From the NCBI RefSeq assembly GCF_030053155.1, contig NZ_CP125646.1, forward strand, positions 1 through 64,000: a stretch of 64,000 nucleotides of DNA, written 5' to 3'. Both the position numbers and the translations under genes were made by a program. The DNA is from Rhizobium sp. BT03 (GTDB lineage: Bacteria; Pseudomonadota; Alphaproteobacteria; Rhizobiales; Rhizobiaceae). Of this stretch, positions 38,277 through 48,950 are shown in pieces. Below the pieces are notes generated by a model. That model saw nothing but the letters and a program-made list of their open reading frames with translations, did not search any database and was not told where the DNA came from. How positions within the stretch are numbered: the stretch's first letter is position 1; every line of letters begins with the position of its first letter.

Positions 38277-39161
38277 TCACTTCTCTTCCCTTTCATTCCA
38301 ATAGGCGCCTAGTTTGAGCAGCCTCTTCTCAGTTGAAGACAATTCTTCGATCGCCGTCGAACCACAGAAAACGACCTGTCTTGCCACTACGACTTCCAGA
38401 AGCGCGTTCACACCGACGAGTGAGGGAAAGAAGGAAGAAATAGATGTTGGCACGGTGAGAATGGCGGTGGCATGGGCCGCCACTGGAGAAACAAGGCTAT
38501 CGCTGATCAAGTATACCGATGCCCCCAGCTCTTGCGCCAATCGTGCTGCATGGACGGATGCCCGCGCGTATGGATTGAAACTCACCAGCAGCAAACCATC
38601 TGCTGCTCGAAGTTTTCCAAGTAAATCGCTTTGAGCGCCACCAGGGTCGTTCACCAGGATGCCGTTCTGACGGAACATCTGGTACAGATAAAAATACTGG
38701 TACATAGGCGCAAACGCGCTGCGGACTCCGAACATGAACAGCTTCTCGACCGCCAAAAGCTGGCGAGCAAAGGAGTCAATTCGGTCCAGCCCGTTTCGGC
38801 AGAGTATTTCCCCCAGTATCGCTTCATGTTCATGGACGATCGTCGGATAGTGACTGTCAGCGCGAGACGTATCGTTTCGGACTTGCAGCTCTCGAGCGCG
38901 GGCCGAGAACGAGGACAGACGCCCCTCTTTCAAGGACTCTGCAAACTGCTTCTTGATGTCGACGTAGCTTGAATGCCCAAGTGCTTGCGCCAGCCTGACT
39001 AGCGTTGAGGCAGGTACGCCAGCTTTCTTAGCAACGTCCCGCATCGACAACAGCGCGACGTCCTCAGGGAAGCGCATCATGTATGCAGCGCCCTTTTGAT
39101 TTTGAGGCGATAGCTGCTCAAACTCCCGGCTCATTTTGGCACCGAATTCTGCGAGGCTCAT
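38277..39161 (-). CDS. RpiR/MurR family transcriptional regulator
   Basis: A 294-residue regulator. The N-terminal HTH domain includes VALLSMRDVAKKAGVPASTL (about 34-53) and the C-terminal SIS sugar-isomerase-like domain runs from about 125 to 265. It is divergent from the dpp-type operon with about 650 bases between them, so it probably controls that operon and perhaps the aminotransferase/M81 pair. A ruined copy of the same gene stands before the aminotransferase gene. Confidence 0.85.
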   Translation of the reverse strand: MSLAEFGAKMSREFEQLSPQNQKGAAYMMRFPEDVALLSMRDVAKKAGVPASTLVRLAQALGHSSYVDIKKQFAESLKEGRLSSFSARARELQVRNDTSRADSHYPTIVHEHEAILGEILCRNGLDRIDSFARQLLAVEKLFMFGVRSAFAPMYQYFYLYQMFRQNGILVNDPGGAQSDLLGKLRAADGLLLVSFNPYARASVHAARLAQELGASVYLISDSLVSPVAAHATAILTVPTSISSFFPSLVGVNALLEVVVARQVVFCGSTAIEELSSTEKRLLKLGAYWNEREEK

Positions 39162-39817
39162 GTCGCTTCCCTAAACACACCAGTTTCAAATTGCAGCGAT
39201 TGCGTTGCTTATTTAAGTCACCATGAAACATATGTGCCGCCCGAATTGCAAAGAAAAACGATAAAATTTTCTTCTTGCCAAATGCCCTCCCTCGACAGTT
39301 GCCGAGTACGCCTCAACCGAATTCGGGTGCTCACGAGTTCATATGCTGGATTCACCTCATCTCCAAATGCCGCCAACGACTGGATGATCAGTATGGAAAT
39401 GGCGCGCAGCTTTATTTTCCCATGAAAGCTTGGTTCGATTCAGCGTAATTCCCCTGCGCCATGTGCGCGAAACGTTTCGCACCTTACGAAGTCGCTAGTG
39501 ACATCCAGCCTCGCCACATTCCAATCGCTCTTTGGTCGCTGCACCAGTTTTCATAGGGAAGAAGGGTATCGAAGCCAAAGGTGTCCTCCTCACCACGCAT
39601 TGCGGGCAACATTCACGGGTGCCCAAATAGCAAGTACGGCACACATGTTTCATTTTATTACCACAAAACAAACCAATTGTTGCATATTGACCGCAGGCGT
39701 GTTAGTACGGAGTGGCCTTACAAGAAATAGACGCACAGCGCGGACGTCGAACCGGACGACCGACAAAATCTCAGCATCGACTGGGGGCAAAAGGGAACCA
39801 AAAAATGGGAGTAAAGC
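39162..39817. promoter_or_regulatory. Long divergent regulatory region between rpiR and the dpp-type operon
   Basis: No gene is supported here. The region is relatively AT-rich. CCAATTGTTGC at 39673-39683 resembles AACAATTGTTGC before the rpiR relic (32036-32047) and is a candidate operator for the RpiR protein. A GGGAG ribosome site precedes the binding-protein ATG at 39818. Confidence 0.45.
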
Positions 39818-41416
39818 ATGATGATTTCTAGACGCGACCTCATTAAGTTAAGCGTTACCGCCGGAGCGGCTTTATCGCTCCCGTCGGTCCTGCGGGCGCA
39901 GACGGCGCAAGCTGATGGGACGGTTCGGATGGCGATTGGCCTTGCCGCCATTTTCGACCCTATCTTGACGACGTCTGGTGATACCTACACGCACGCGATA
40001 GCGATTTACGACACCTTGTTCGGAGTCGACTCTAATCTCGTGCCGCAGCCTCAGATGGTTAATAAGTGGGAGGTTTCGGACGACAAGAAGGCTTATACAT
40101 TCGAACTTCGAGATGGTCTGCAGTTTCACGATGGTAGCCCTGTTACTGCAGCGGACTGCGTTGCCTCGATTCGACGTTGGGGACAAGCGGATTCCGGTGG
40201 AAAGCTATTGATGGAACGCGCCACGCAGATATCTCCAAAGGATGACAAGAGCTTTGTCATTGTGCTTAAGGAGCCTCTGGGAGTTCTTATCGATATACTG
40301 GCTGCACCAGGCGGCCTCTTTCTCGCAATTATGCGCGAACAGGATGCAAAACTTCCCGCGACTGAACAGGTAACCGCCAATATTGGTTCTGGACCGTTCA
40401 AGTTTAACCATGACCTTGCCAGTCCTGGCGTTTCTTTCGTTTACGACCGCAATGAAAAATACGTGCCTCGCGAGGAGGCTCCTGATGGCTTCGCCGGCGG
40501 CAAGGTAGTGATGGTCGACAGGGTCATTCTCCAGAATATCAAGGATCAGCAGACTGCTCTGGCGGCATTGCAGGCCGGAGAGATAGATTTCATGGCAAGC
40601 CCGCCGTACGATCTCTTGCCAATTATTGAGAGCGATCCGGGTCTTGGACTGGAGGTATTGAACAGGGCTGGCAACAACCTGTTCCTACGGATGAACTGCC
40701 TGCAGAAACCATTCGACAACGTTAAGGCTCGCCGGGCGATGCTTCACCTCGTCGATCAGGAAGCAATCTTGCAAGCTGCCATTGGCGACGCAAGATACAC
40801 CCGCCCCGTGATTTCTCTATTCGGAATAACACGATACACGAATGACGAAAATACAGGTTGGTTCAAGAAGGGGGGCGACCCGGAGAAAGCTAAACAACTT
40901 TTCAAGGAATCCGGATACTCTGGGGAAAAGGTGGTCATCCTTGATCCTACGGACGATGCAGTAGTCGACCATGCGGCGCAATTGCTTGCAAACCAACTGC
41001 AGAAGATTGGCGTCAATGCCGAGCTAGCGCCAAGTGATTGGGGTGGGGTCGTAAAGCGCCGATCTGACAAGAGTTCGGTTGCGGACGGCGGCTGGAGCAT
41101 CTTGGTATCATCCTGGTCCGGCGTCGCTCTCGGTGATCCCATTGGCACTCCTTTTTTTCAGGCGAATGGTAACAAAGCATGGTACGGCTGGCCGCAAGAC
41201 GACAAATATGAAAGTCTTCGAAGCCAATGGCCCGATGCCGGAGGGTTCGATGAGCGCATGTCGCTCGCGCGCCAGATGCAAAGCCGTTGGTGGGACTTCG
41301 TCGGCGCCGTTATGCTTGGCAACTTTGTGCAGCCCATTGCGCGAAGCAAGGCGCTAACAGGTATGGTCGGAGTACCTAAGGTCGTCGTTGCGTTGTGGAA
41401 CATGGAGAAGGCTTGA
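39818..41416 (+). CDS. Dipeptide/oligopeptide ABC transporter substrate-binding protein
   Basis: A 532-residue family 5 extracellular solute-binding protein. The N-terminus has a twin-arginine signal (SRRDLIKLSVTAGAALSL) ending near LRAQTAQA. The core includes YTFELRDGLQFHDGSPVTAA, typical of DppA/OppA. It is the first gene of a five-gene importer operon. The ligand is unknown; the M81 peptidase and aminotransferase nearby suggest a small peptide or amino-compound. Confidence 0.88.
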   Translation: MMISRRDLIKLSVTAGAALSLPSVLRAQTAQADGTVRMAIGLAAIFDPILTTSGDTYTHAIAIYDTLFGVDSNLVPQPQMVNKWEVSDDKKAYTFELRDGLQFHDGSPVTAADCVASIRRWGQADSGGKLLMERATQISPKDDKSFVIVLKEPLGVLIDILAAPGGLFLAIMREQDAKLPATEQVTANIGSGPFKFNHDLASPGVSFVYDRNEKYVPREEAPDGFAGGKVVMVDRVILQNIKDQQTALAALQAGEIDFMASPPYDLLPIIESDPGLGLEVLNRAGNNLFLRMNCLQKPFDNVKARRAMLHLVDQEAILQAAIGDARYTRPVISLFGITRYTNDENTGWFKKGGDPEKAKQLFKESGYSGEKVVILDPTDDAVVDHAAQLLANQLQKIGVNAELAPSDWGGVVKRRSDKSSVADGGWSILVSSWSGVALGDPIGTPFFQANGNKAWYGWPQDDKYESLRSQWPDAGGFDERMSLARQMQSRWWDFVGAVMLGNFVQPIARSKALTGMVGVPKVVVALWNMEKA

Positions 41417-41420
41417 AGCC

Positions 41421-42362
41421 ATGGTCTACTACATCCTTCGAAGGATGGTTTCGGCCATCGCCGTCATGGCGATGGTCGGGGCGTTCATCTTCCTTCTTCT
41501 TAGGCTGGCGTCGGGGGATCCGGCAGCGATCCTTGCTGGGCCCATGGCCACAGACGAAATGATCGCTGGTATCCGCGATCGCCTCGGCTTTAACGAGCCG
41601 CTGCCGATCCAGTTTGTACAGTGGGCAACCAGTATCCTTAGCGGCGATTTCGGGACCTCAATCTTCTCGGGGCGCCCCGCTATCGAGCTTCTTTCGATGC
41701 GGTTGGAGCCGACGCTCTCGCTGTCGATGCTGACTATGATCCTTTCAGTTGTGCTCGGGATCTCGTTGGGCATGCTTGCCGCATGGCGACCTAACGGTTT
41801 CATCGATCGCTTCCTTACCGCTTTCTCAGCGATCGGGTACTCGGTTCCGGTCTTCGTGTTTGGTTACGTTCTCATTTACGTGTTCGCAATTCGAACAAAC
41901 TGGCTCCCAGTGCAAGGTTACGCGCCGATCGACAGCGGCCTGTGGCCTTGGTTTTCGCACCTCATTCTTCCGACACTGGCGTTGGGGCTTGCATATATTG
42001 CGTTCATTGCCCGAGTGACCCGAGCAAGCATGCTTGAGGTCCTGTCGGAAGACTACATGCGGACGGCGGCCGCCAAAGGCGCTTCGTCCTATGCCATGCT
42101 TTTTCACCACGCCCTAAAGAATGCAGGCGTTCCGATCCTGACAGTCATCGGTTTGAGCTTCGCCTATCTTATTGGTGGGGTCGTCCTCACCGAAACGGTG
42201 TTCAATATACCCGGCGTCGGTCGGCTCGTGGTCGACGCGATCAACAATCGCGACTATCCAATCATCCAGAGCGTCCTGATCCTGACTTCAGGATTGTACG
42301 TCGTCATCAATCTCGCGGTCGACCTTGCCTACACCCTTATCGACCCCCGGATCCGGTACTGA
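41421..42362 (+). CDS. dppB: Peptide ABC transporter permease, DppB-like
   Basis: A 313-residue membrane protein with six predicted transmembrane helices and the DppB loop MLEVLSEDYMRTAAAKGASS before the ATPase-contact region. The ATG at 41421 (MVYYILRRMVSA) fits the family start. It lies five bases after the binding-protein stop. Confidence 0.88.
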   Translation: MVYYILRRMVSAIAVMAMVGAFIFLLLRLASGDPAAILAGPMATDEMIAGIRDRLGFNEPLPIQFVQWATSILSGDFGTSIFSGRPAIELLSMRLEPTLSLSMLTMILSVVLGISLGMLAAWRPNGFIDRFLTAFSAIGYSVPVFVFGYVLIYVFAIRTNWLPVQGYAPIDSGLWPWFSHLILPTLALGLAYIAFIARVTRASMLEVLSEDYMRTAAAKGASSYAMLFHHALKNAGVPILTVIGLSFAYLIGGVVLTETVFNIPGVGRLVVDAINNRDYPIIQSVLILTSGLYVVINLAVDLAYTLIDPRIRY

Positions 42363-42363
42363 T

Positions 42364-43245
42364 ATGACGTTGTCTTCTCCCAAGCTTGAGACTGTGACGG
42401 CCACTCCATCAAGGCTCAATAGTCTGGCCCGTCTCGCAAGACGGCATCCCCTGGTCTTCATTGGGGGTGGCCTCCTGCTGCTCCTGATTGTTCTGGCGTT
42501 GGCAGCGCCGCTTTACGCGGGCAATCCAGTGGAAATGGATCCCTTTAAGCGGCTTCAACCGCCTTCAGCAGAATTGTGGTTTGGCAGCGACAATCTTGGC
42601 CGCGACGTGTTTGCCCGAACGATTTTCGGCGCTCGTATTTCTCTTGTGGTCGGACTGACGGCGGCTGGATGCGCGGCTTTGTGTGGTCTTCTGATTGGCA
42701 TAGTCGCCGGATACAACCGCCCGTTCGATAACATCATGATGCGCGTTATGGACGGCCTGATGTCGATCCCGACGATCTTGCTGGCCATTGCCCTCATCTC
42801 TCTTACCGGTCCTGGCCTCGGAATTCTCATTGTTGCTATAGCGATCCCCGAGACGCCAGCCGTCGCGCGCCTGGTTCGCTCAGTGGTCCTCAGCGTTCGC
42901 GAGCGTCCATATGTTGAGGCCGCTCTCTGTGGAGGCGCGCGATTACCCAAGGTGCTGTGGCGACATATTCTCCCGAGCACAATTCCCTCGCTTATGGTGC
43001 AAAGCGCCACGGTATGCGCCAGCGCTATTTTGACCGAAGCCGGGCTGAGCTTCCTGGGCGTCGGCGTGCCTCCCGAAATCCCCAGCTGGGGCAACATGAT
43101 TTCAAGTTCTCGACTTTATCTCGCGATTGCCCCACTGACCATCTTCGCCCCTGGGATCTGTCTCGCGATCACGGTCCTTGCCGTAAATCTCCTCGGCGAT
43201 GGCCTGCGCGACATGTTCGATCCGCGCGCGAAACGGAGGCGCTGA
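42364..43245 (+). CDS. dppC: Peptide ABC transporter permease, DppC-like
   Basis: A 293-residue membrane protein beginning with a cytoplasmic tail and [20 protein letters not shown]. It then has the DppC features [20 protein letters not shown] and [20 protein letters not shown] (the EAA loop). The ATG at 42364 lies one base after the DppB stop. Confidence 0.88.
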   Translation: MTLSSPKLETVTATPSRLNSLARLARRHPLVFIGGGLLLLLIVLALAAPLYAGNPVEMDPFKRLQPPSAELWFGSDNLGRDVFARTIFGARISLVVGLTAAGCAALCGLLIGIVAGYNRPFDNIMMRVMDGLMSIPTILLAIALISLTGPGLGILIVAIAIPETPAVARLVRSVVLSVRERPYVEAALCGGARLPKVLWRHILPSTIPSLMVQSATVCASAILTEAGLSFLGVGVPPEIPSWGNMISSSRLYLAIAPLTIFAPGICLAITVLAVNLLGDGLRDMFDPRAKRRR

Positions 43246-43246
43246 G

Positions 43247-44269
43247 ATGCTGGTGCAAGACTCATGGGCGCATCGTACAATCGAGAAGGACGTGCTTCTG
43301 GATGTTCGAGATCTCGAGACCCACTTCTTCGGTGAAGAGAGCGTCACCCGCGCCTTGGGCGGCGTAAGCTTTCAGGTGAAGAAAGGCGAAACGCTCGGCG
43401 TTGTTGGCGAATCCGGCTGCGGCAAGAGCGTGACGGCTCTGTCCATTCTGCGCCTGCTGCCGAAGCTGTCCGCCAGGACGGTGGGCGGCGAGGTTCGCTT
43501 CCATGGCCAGAGCCTCCTGGATCTGTCCGAGCGGGAAATGCGAAAGATCCGCGGCGACAAGATCGCGATGATCTTCCAAGATCCGATGACGAGCCTCAAT
43601 CCTGTTTACACGGTCGGCCGTCAGATTGCAGAAGCGGTGGAAATTCATACCGGTGCCTCCCGTTCGGAGGCGTTGTCAAAGGCTGCAGAGATGCTGCGCC
43701 TTGTCCGCATTGCGGACCCCGAGCGCCGCGTGAACAACTACCCCCATGAGATGTCCGGCGGCATGCGCCAGCGCGCCATGATCGCCATGGCGCTCGCTTG
43801 CTCACCCGAACTCCTGATCGCTGACGAACCGACGACGGCGCTTGATGTCACAATTCAGGCGCAGATCCTGCGGCTGATCGTCGAGCTGAAGGAGCGCACG
43901 GGAACCGCGGTAATGTTCATCACCCATGATCTCGGCGTCGTCGCCGAGACCTGCCAGCGCGTGATCGTGATGTATGCCGGCCGCATCGTCGAGCATGCAA
44001 CGGTGACGGATCTCTTCGCCAGGCCAATGCATCCATACACCAAGGCTCTCATGCGCTCGGTCCCCGACAGGCGACGCGGGAAAGAGCGCCGCCTGCCGGA
44101 GATCCCCGGAATCGTGCCGAGCCTGCGCGAGCCGATTGCCGGGTGCAGCTTTGCGGCGCGTTGTCCGTTCGCCACTGATGTTTGTCGAGGGAAGGCGCCT
44201 GTACTTGAAGACTACGGCGCAGATCACGCAGCAGCCTGCTGGCATGTCGAGGAGGTAGTGAGCGCATGA
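43247..44269 (+). CDS. dppD: Peptide ABC transporter ATPase, DppD-like
   Basis: A 340-residue ATPase with Walker [13 protein letters not shown], the signature [15 protein letters not shown], Walker [13 protein letters not shown], and the C-terminal oligopeptide-family cysteine cluster ([14 protein letters not shown]). The ATG at 43247 lies one base after the DppC stop. It powers the importer with DppF. Confidence 0.88.
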   Translation: MLVQDSWAHRTIEKDVLLDVRDLETHFFGEESVTRALGGVSFQVKKGETLGVVGESGCGKSVTALSILRLLPKLSARTVGGEVRFHGQSLLDLSEREMRKIRGDKIAMIFQDPMTSLNPVYTVGRQIAEAVEIHTGASRSEALSKAAEMLRLVRIADPERRVNNYPHEMSGGMRQRAMIAMALACSPELLIADEPTTALDVTIQAQILRLIVELKERTGTAVMFITHDLGVVAETCQRVIVMYAGRIVEHATVTDLFARPMHPYTKALMRSVPDRRRGKERRLPEIPGIVPSLREPIAGCSFAARCPFATDVCRGKAPVLEDYGADHAAACWHVEEVVSA

Positions 44270-45279
44270 GCGGTCCCCTATTGAAAGTCGAAAAACTGGT
44301 CAAGCACTATCCGCTCGGTGGAGGCATCTTCAATAGAGATCCACTGGTTGTGCGAGCGGTCGAGGATGTCTCCTTTTCTGTTGAGGCAGGCGAGACCCTC
44401 TGCATTGTCGGCGAATCCGGTTGCGGCAAGTCGACAATCGCAAGGCTGCTGATGCGGCTCATAGACCCGACGGATGGCCGCGTGCTGCTCGATGGAACCG
44501 ACATTGCGAGCCTCAACAAAGACGAGGTTCGGTATTGGCGTCGTCGGATGCAGATGGTATTTCAGGACCCCTATTCGTCGCTGAACCCACGGCTCACGGC
44601 CGGACAAATCATCACGGAACCGGTTGAGAACTTTGAGCGTCTGGACCGGAAGAAGCGCGATGCACTGGCTGCTGAGTTACTGCAAAAGGTAGGTCTGGCG
44701 CCTGAGATCATGCATAGGCTTCCGTCCGAATTATCGGGCGGTCAGCGCCAAAGGCTTGGGATTGCGCGCGCGCTATCGCTCAAGCCGGCGATCATCATCG
44801 CCGACGAAGCAGTTTCGGCTCTCGACGTTTCCGTGCAGGCCCAGATCCTGAACCTTCTCATGAACCTTCAGGAGGAGTTGGGGATAGCTTTCGTCTTCAT
44901 CTCGCACGACCTTGGCGTCGTGGAGCATATCGGCCATCGTGTGGCGGTCATGTATCTGGGACGGATTGTGGAACTGGCAACCTGCGAGGCGCTGTTCACC
45001 AAACCGGTTCATCCCTACTCCGAAGCGTTGATCGCGGCTGCTCCGGTGCCCGACCCTACGCAGGTTCGGTCAGGGGAGGTTTTGGAAGGCGAGGTCCCAA
45101 GCCCAGTCAATCCGCCGCGCGGGTGCGCATTTCACCCGCGCTGTCCCCTCGCGATCGAGCGCTGCGGGATCAACGTGCCACCTTTGGTGCCGATGGCAGA
45201 CGGGCGTGTCGTGGCATGTCATGTGCGTGCTCCTGTTGCAGACATTCCTGCGCAGCCGGCTATGGCGGTACGTTCATGA
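44266..45279 (+). CDS. dppF: Peptide ABC transporter ATPase, DppF-like
   Basis: A 337-residue ATPase with Walker [15 protein letters not shown], the signature [15 protein letters not shown], Walker [15 protein letters not shown] (Ala in place of the usual Pro) and a C-terminal Cys-containing oligopeptide domain ([15 protein letters not shown]). Its ATG overlaps the DppD stop as ATGA. It is the last gene of the operon. Confidence 0.88.
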   Translation: MSGPLLKVEKLVKHYPLGGGIFNRDPLVVRAVEDVSFSVEAGETLCIVGESGCGKSTIARLLMRLIDPTDGRVLLDGTDIASLNKDEVRYWRRRMQMVFQDPYSSLNPRLTAGQIITEPVENFERLDRKKRDALAAELLQKVGLAPEIMHRLPSELSGGQRQRLGIARALSLKPAIIIADEAVSALDVSVQAQILNLLMNLQEELGIAFVFISHDLGVVEHIGHRVAVMYLGRIVELATCEALFTKPVHPYSEALIAAAPVPDPTQVRSGEVLEGEVPSPVNPPRGCAFHPRCPLAIERCGINVPPLVPMADGRVVACHVRAPVADIPAQPAMAVRS

Positions 45280-45428
45280 ACTTAGGCTGAGGTCCCAGCT
45301 GAGATACCTAAAGTTCTCAATGCAGGCCACCTGCACCGGTGGCCTGCACAACGGAAATTCGTCTTCCGGTAACAGATATATTCTGCTGCGTCGCAGCAAT
45401 ACTTAGGAGCTTGAGAAAGACACAAGAA

Positions 45429-45541
45429 ATGCAGCCTAAAGGTCCGCATTCAGCCGCTTCGACTACCCTGGCTCCTCGTAGGAACCGGACGTTTCGCGCG
45501 ATCTGCGAGTTCCGCCGCGCCAAACCTCGTTTCCCGGCGAT
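45429..45541 (+). pseudogene. MFS transporter N-terminal fragment
   Basis: From the ATG at 45429 the translation [20 protein letters not shown] parallels MQCEDPHSAVSPTLAPLRNP, the start of the MFS transporter at 46118. The match fades after about 30 codons, where the sequence joins a gdh fragment. It supports 46118 as the true start of the intact gene. Confidence 0.6.
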
Positions 45542-46032
45542 ATGATCGGCATCGAGCAGCCTTGCGACGTCCTCATTCCTGCGGCGATGGAAAACGCTAT
45601 CCATGCAGGCAATGCCGAGCGCATCAAAGCAAACCTCGTCGTCGAAGCCGCGAACGGTCCGGTGACCTTCGAGGCCGACAAGGTCTTGCGCGCCCGCGGC
45701 GTCACCGTCCTTCCGGATCTCTACGTCAATGCCGGCGGCGTTGTCGTCAGCTACTTCGAGTGGGTAAAGAATCTGACGCATATTCCTTTCGGCCTAATGG
45801 AGCGGCGCAACCAAACGATTGCCGCGGCGCTAGAAGGCATGACCGGCAAGGAATTCTCCGCCGATATCCGGGACGAGTTCCTCGAAGGCGCCGCTGGAAT
45901 CGATCCTGTTCGTTCCGGACTGGAAGACGTCATTCGCAGCACGTGGGGGCGCACCGGCGAACTGATCGAGCAGCAACCGGAACTCGGTGAACTGCCGCCT
46001 AGCCATCCGGCAGATCGCCGATGCCTATGAGG
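45542..46032 (+). pseudogene. Glu/Leu/Phe/Val dehydrogenase, C-terminal fragment
   Basis: The plus strand encodes the last third of a glutamate-dehydrogenase-like protein: [37 protein letters not shown] and [17 protein letters not shown]. It is very similar to the C-terminal part of the gene at 12551-13994. A frame change near 45990 turns the expected end ([10 protein letters not shown], readable to 46037) into another frame. The N-terminal two-thirds are missing. It sits between a fragment and an intact copy of the same MFS gene. Confidence 0.8.
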
Positions 46033-46117
46033 CCATATGAGCTCTCCCGACAAGACGTCACTTGCACGTTGGAGCGTCTACTCGGGAGAACGCGTCAGTT
46101 ATCAGGATAGCATAGTT

Positions 46118-47761
46118 ATGCAGTGTGAAGATCCACATTCGGCCGTTTCGCCCACCCTGGCTCCGCTCCGGAACCCGGCATTTCGTGCGATCTGGACAGC
46201 AACGCAGATCTCCAGCCTCGGATGGCTCATGCAAACCACGGCGATCAGCTGGCTGATGGCGACGATTTCGGCTTCCGATCTGATGGTCGCGCTGGTTCAG
46301 GCTTCGTCGACGCTGCCCGCCTTCTTCCTGTCCATTTTGGCCGGCGCCATTGCCGACAGCTTTAGCCGCCGCGGAGTTATGCTCGCCGGTCACTTTCTGA
46401 TCGCTTTGGCCTCCCTGACACTGGCGATCTCTGTTGCGCTGGGCCTCCTCAGTCCATGGCTGATCCTGGGATTGGTATTTCTCGCCGGATGCGGCTTTGC
46501 CTTGAACGATCCGGCCTGGCACGCCTCGGTCGGCGACATTCTGGAGAAGCGCGACATCCCGGCCGCGGTCACCCTGATGTCGGTCGGCTACAATATCGTT
46601 CGAAGCACCGGTCCGGCCATTGGCGGCGCGATCCTGGCCTTCTTCGGACCGCTGGCCGCTTTCGTCCTGGCGGCGCTGAGTGACCTGGTGCCGCTTACCG
46701 CGATCGCCCGCTCGAAATGGCACGTGCCCTCATCTTCGCTGCCGCGCGAGCGCGTGGTTACGGCCATTCAGGATGGACTGCGCTTCACCGCGATGTCCTC
46801 GGAAATCAAGGCGGCAATCGCGCGCGGGGCGTTGTTCGGCGTGGCAAGCATTTCCATCCTCGCGCTGCTGCCGTTGATAGTCCGGGATCATCTGGCGGGC
46901 GGGCCGATCGTCTATGGAGCGCTGCTAGCCGCTTTCGGCGTCGGTGCCTTTTCCGCCGGTTTGAGCAGCAGCTATCTGAGACGGGTCGTGCCTCAGGATC
47001 GGTTGATCGCACTTGCCTCGGTCGCCTGCGCGGCATGCTGCTTTCTGCTCCCGCTGACGACATTGATCCCCATTACGGCGCTTGCGCTGGCCATCGGCGG
47101 CGCCGGCTGGCTGCTGACTTGGACTGGCGTTGACGTTGCGATTCAGCTGTCGAGCCCAAGGTGGGTCGTCGGCCGGACACTTTCGATCTACTACGCCCTC
47201 TCCTATGGTGGCATGGCTGCCGGGAGCTGGATCTGGGGCGCTGTCGCGCAAAGCTACTCCCTGACCATCGCCTTCGAGGGCGCCGCCGTGGTTCTGCTGC
47301 TCGTGGCCGCCGCAGCATTCGTGCTGCCGATCGAGCTGTGGGAAGAATCCGAGAAAGAAGCGTCGGAGTTCATACCGCCGTCGCTCGCACTCGACCTGAC
47401 GCCGAGAAGCGGACCTATCGTCGTCAAAGTCGAATACGCCATTGGCGAGCAGGATCTTGAGGCTTTTCTCGAGTGCATGCGCGAGCGGCGGCGCATCCAG
47501 AGCCGGGCGGGGGCACGAAACTGGACGCTCAATCGCAACCTCCTGGTCCCCACTCTGTGGACGGAGACGTTCCGGACGCCGACCTGGACGGACTATCTTC
47601 GCCTGAACCATCGGCTATCGCCAAGCGATAAAGAGCTCAGCGAGCGGCTTGCCGCCTTTCATGATGGTGTTGGCGCACCTGAGACCGTGCTGGCGATTGA
47701 ACGAGGGACAACCCCGGCCCGCGCCCGCAGCCAGCCTATAACCCGCGTCTCGCGTCCCTGA
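46118..47761 (+). CDS. Major facilitator superfamily exporter (MFS_3 type) with C-terminal extension
   Basis: A 547-residue protein with 11-12 transmembrane segments over the first 410 residues, beginning LRNPAFRAIWTATQISSLGW, a typical MFS_3/EntS-like exporter start. The last 120 residues are soluble (VVKVEYAIGEQDLEAFLECM, then ARNWTLNRNLLVPTLWTETF), resembling an antibiotic-monooxygenase-like ferredoxin fold found fused to some members. I prefer the ATG at 46118, shared with the fragment at 45429, over the in-frame ATG at 46037. Substrate unknown. Confidence 0.8.
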   Translation: MQCEDPHSAVSPTLAPLRNPAFRAIWTATQISSLGWLMQTTAISWLMATISASDLMVALVQASSTLPAFFLSILAGAIADSFSRRGVMLAGHFLIALASLTLAISVALGLLSPWLILGLVFLAGCGFALNDPAWHASVGDILEKRDIPAAVTLMSVGYNIVRSTGPAIGGAILAFFGPLAAFVLAALSDLVPLTAIARSKWHVPSSSLPRERVVTAIQDGLRFTAMSSEIKAAIARGALFGVASISILALLPLIVRDHLAGGPIVYGALLAAFGVGAFSAGLSSSYLRRVVPQDRLIALASVACAACCFLLPLTTLIPITALALAIGGAGWLLTWTGVDVAIQLSSPRWVVGRTLSIYYALSYGGMAAGSWIWGAVAQSYSLTIAFEGAAVVLLLVAAAAFVLPIELWEESEKEASEFIPPSLALDLTPRSGPIVVKVEYAIGEQDLEAFLECMRERRRIQSRAGARNWTLNRNLLVPTLWTETFRTPTWTDYLRLNHRLSPSDKELSERLAAFHDGVGAPETVLAIERGTTPARARSQPITRVSRP

Positions 47762-48255
47762 GGTGCTGAGATGCGGCAGAACATCAGACATTGCCAGTAT
47801 CTGCACCCTGTGCGCTTAAGCGGCGGGTTTGCTGAAACCTCGACGATTGTCTTGGGTCAGCATCGATCGAAGGAAATTCCCGACCTGCGAGCGCCAATTT
47901 CCCCGGCCACGCAGGTCACTTGGCTGCCGTCGAACAGGTCCCGGCGGCGGCCGCTTTTTCTTCGATTTGCAATCGTGTCCTTGCCCCCGCCTGCTCGCCG
48001 GTGACACTCACGGGGCCGCGACAAGACGATCTCCGCGGCCACGATGGCGGTCGGAAGAGAGTGCGCAGCGATGAGAACCGTCCCCGGTTTCCGCATCGAG
48101 TTCGGGGAACGAGGTTTTCGAAAAGATTTTCCTTTTGCCCAGCCTCCCAGGGCAAAGTGGCTGTTGTCGGCCTCGTTCCGGCGGCAGCCACGTCTTTCGA
48201 CACTGCAAAAAAAACGCGATCGCGTAGTCGACACTATTCGGGGAGGCCTTGCGCG
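47762..48255. other. Intergenic region without a supported gene
   Basis: Open frames overlap on both strands but carry no recognisable domain. The right end provides a good ribosome site, GGGAGG at 48241-48246, for the UPF0262 gene. Confidence 0.35.
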
Positions 48256-48771
48256 ATGAGCTGCATGAGCTCCACGCCATCGCGGTTTCGGCTTTCAGCG
48301 ATTTCTCTGGAGCGGCCCTTCAACCGCCGCACGGATGCAGCAAAGAAACACGAACATGCTGTCGCCATTTCCGACGTCCTCCACAACAATCGCTTTGCGC
48401 CGGTCGAACATTGCGGCGGCCCCTACCGGCTACACCTCGAACTGGTGGTCAGGCGACTGGTGCTCACCGTCACCACAGAGAACGGCGCGCCCGTCCTGTG
48501 CCATCACCTCTCGCTGACGTCATTCCGCCGGCTGTTCGGGGACTACCGGATCGTCTGCGAGAGCTTTGCCAATGGCGCAACGCGGCTGCCGCCCGGTCGG
48601 CTTGAAGCCATCGACATGGGACGCCGCGCCATTCACAACGAAGCGTCCGCCCTGCTCAGAGAGCGCCTCATGTCAAAGGTCGAGATCGATCAGGAGACGG
48701 CCCGACGGCTGTTCACGCTGATCCATCTCATGGTCTCGCAGAACACTAAATTAAGGAGCCCAGGAACGTGA
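48256..48771 (+). CDS. UPF0262 family protein, copy 2
   Basis: A 171-residue paralogue of the protein at 14034-14531, sharing EHCGGPYRLHLE, HHLSLTSFRRLFGDYRIVCE and [19 protein letters not shown]. Function unknown. The ATG at 48256 has GGGAGG at suitable spacing. The two copies are divergent, so they were probably acquired separately rather than recently duplicated. Both lie close to gdh sequence, which hints at an old linkage. Confidence 0.75.
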   Translation: MSCMSSTPSRFRLSAISLERPFNRRTDAAKKHEHAVAISDVLHNNRFAPVEHCGGPYRLHLELVVRRLVLTVTTENGAPVLCHHLSLTSFRRLFGDYRIVCESFANGATRLPPGRLEAIDMGRRAIHNEASALLRERLMSKVEIDQETARRLFTLIHLMVSQNTKLRSPGT

Positions 48772-48950
48772 ACGCCAAGGCTACTAGCGCAATCGCCTTC
48801 TTCTTTTTTTCTCCTGCTTTTGAGACAGCACACTGTCCGACCGGCCGCCTGTGGTCGCGGGATACCGGAAGCGGAAACAGTTGCCCCATTGATCGCCTGG
48901 GTAAAACACCCGCCGGACAAAATGGGCACCGCAAATGACGGAGACGCATG

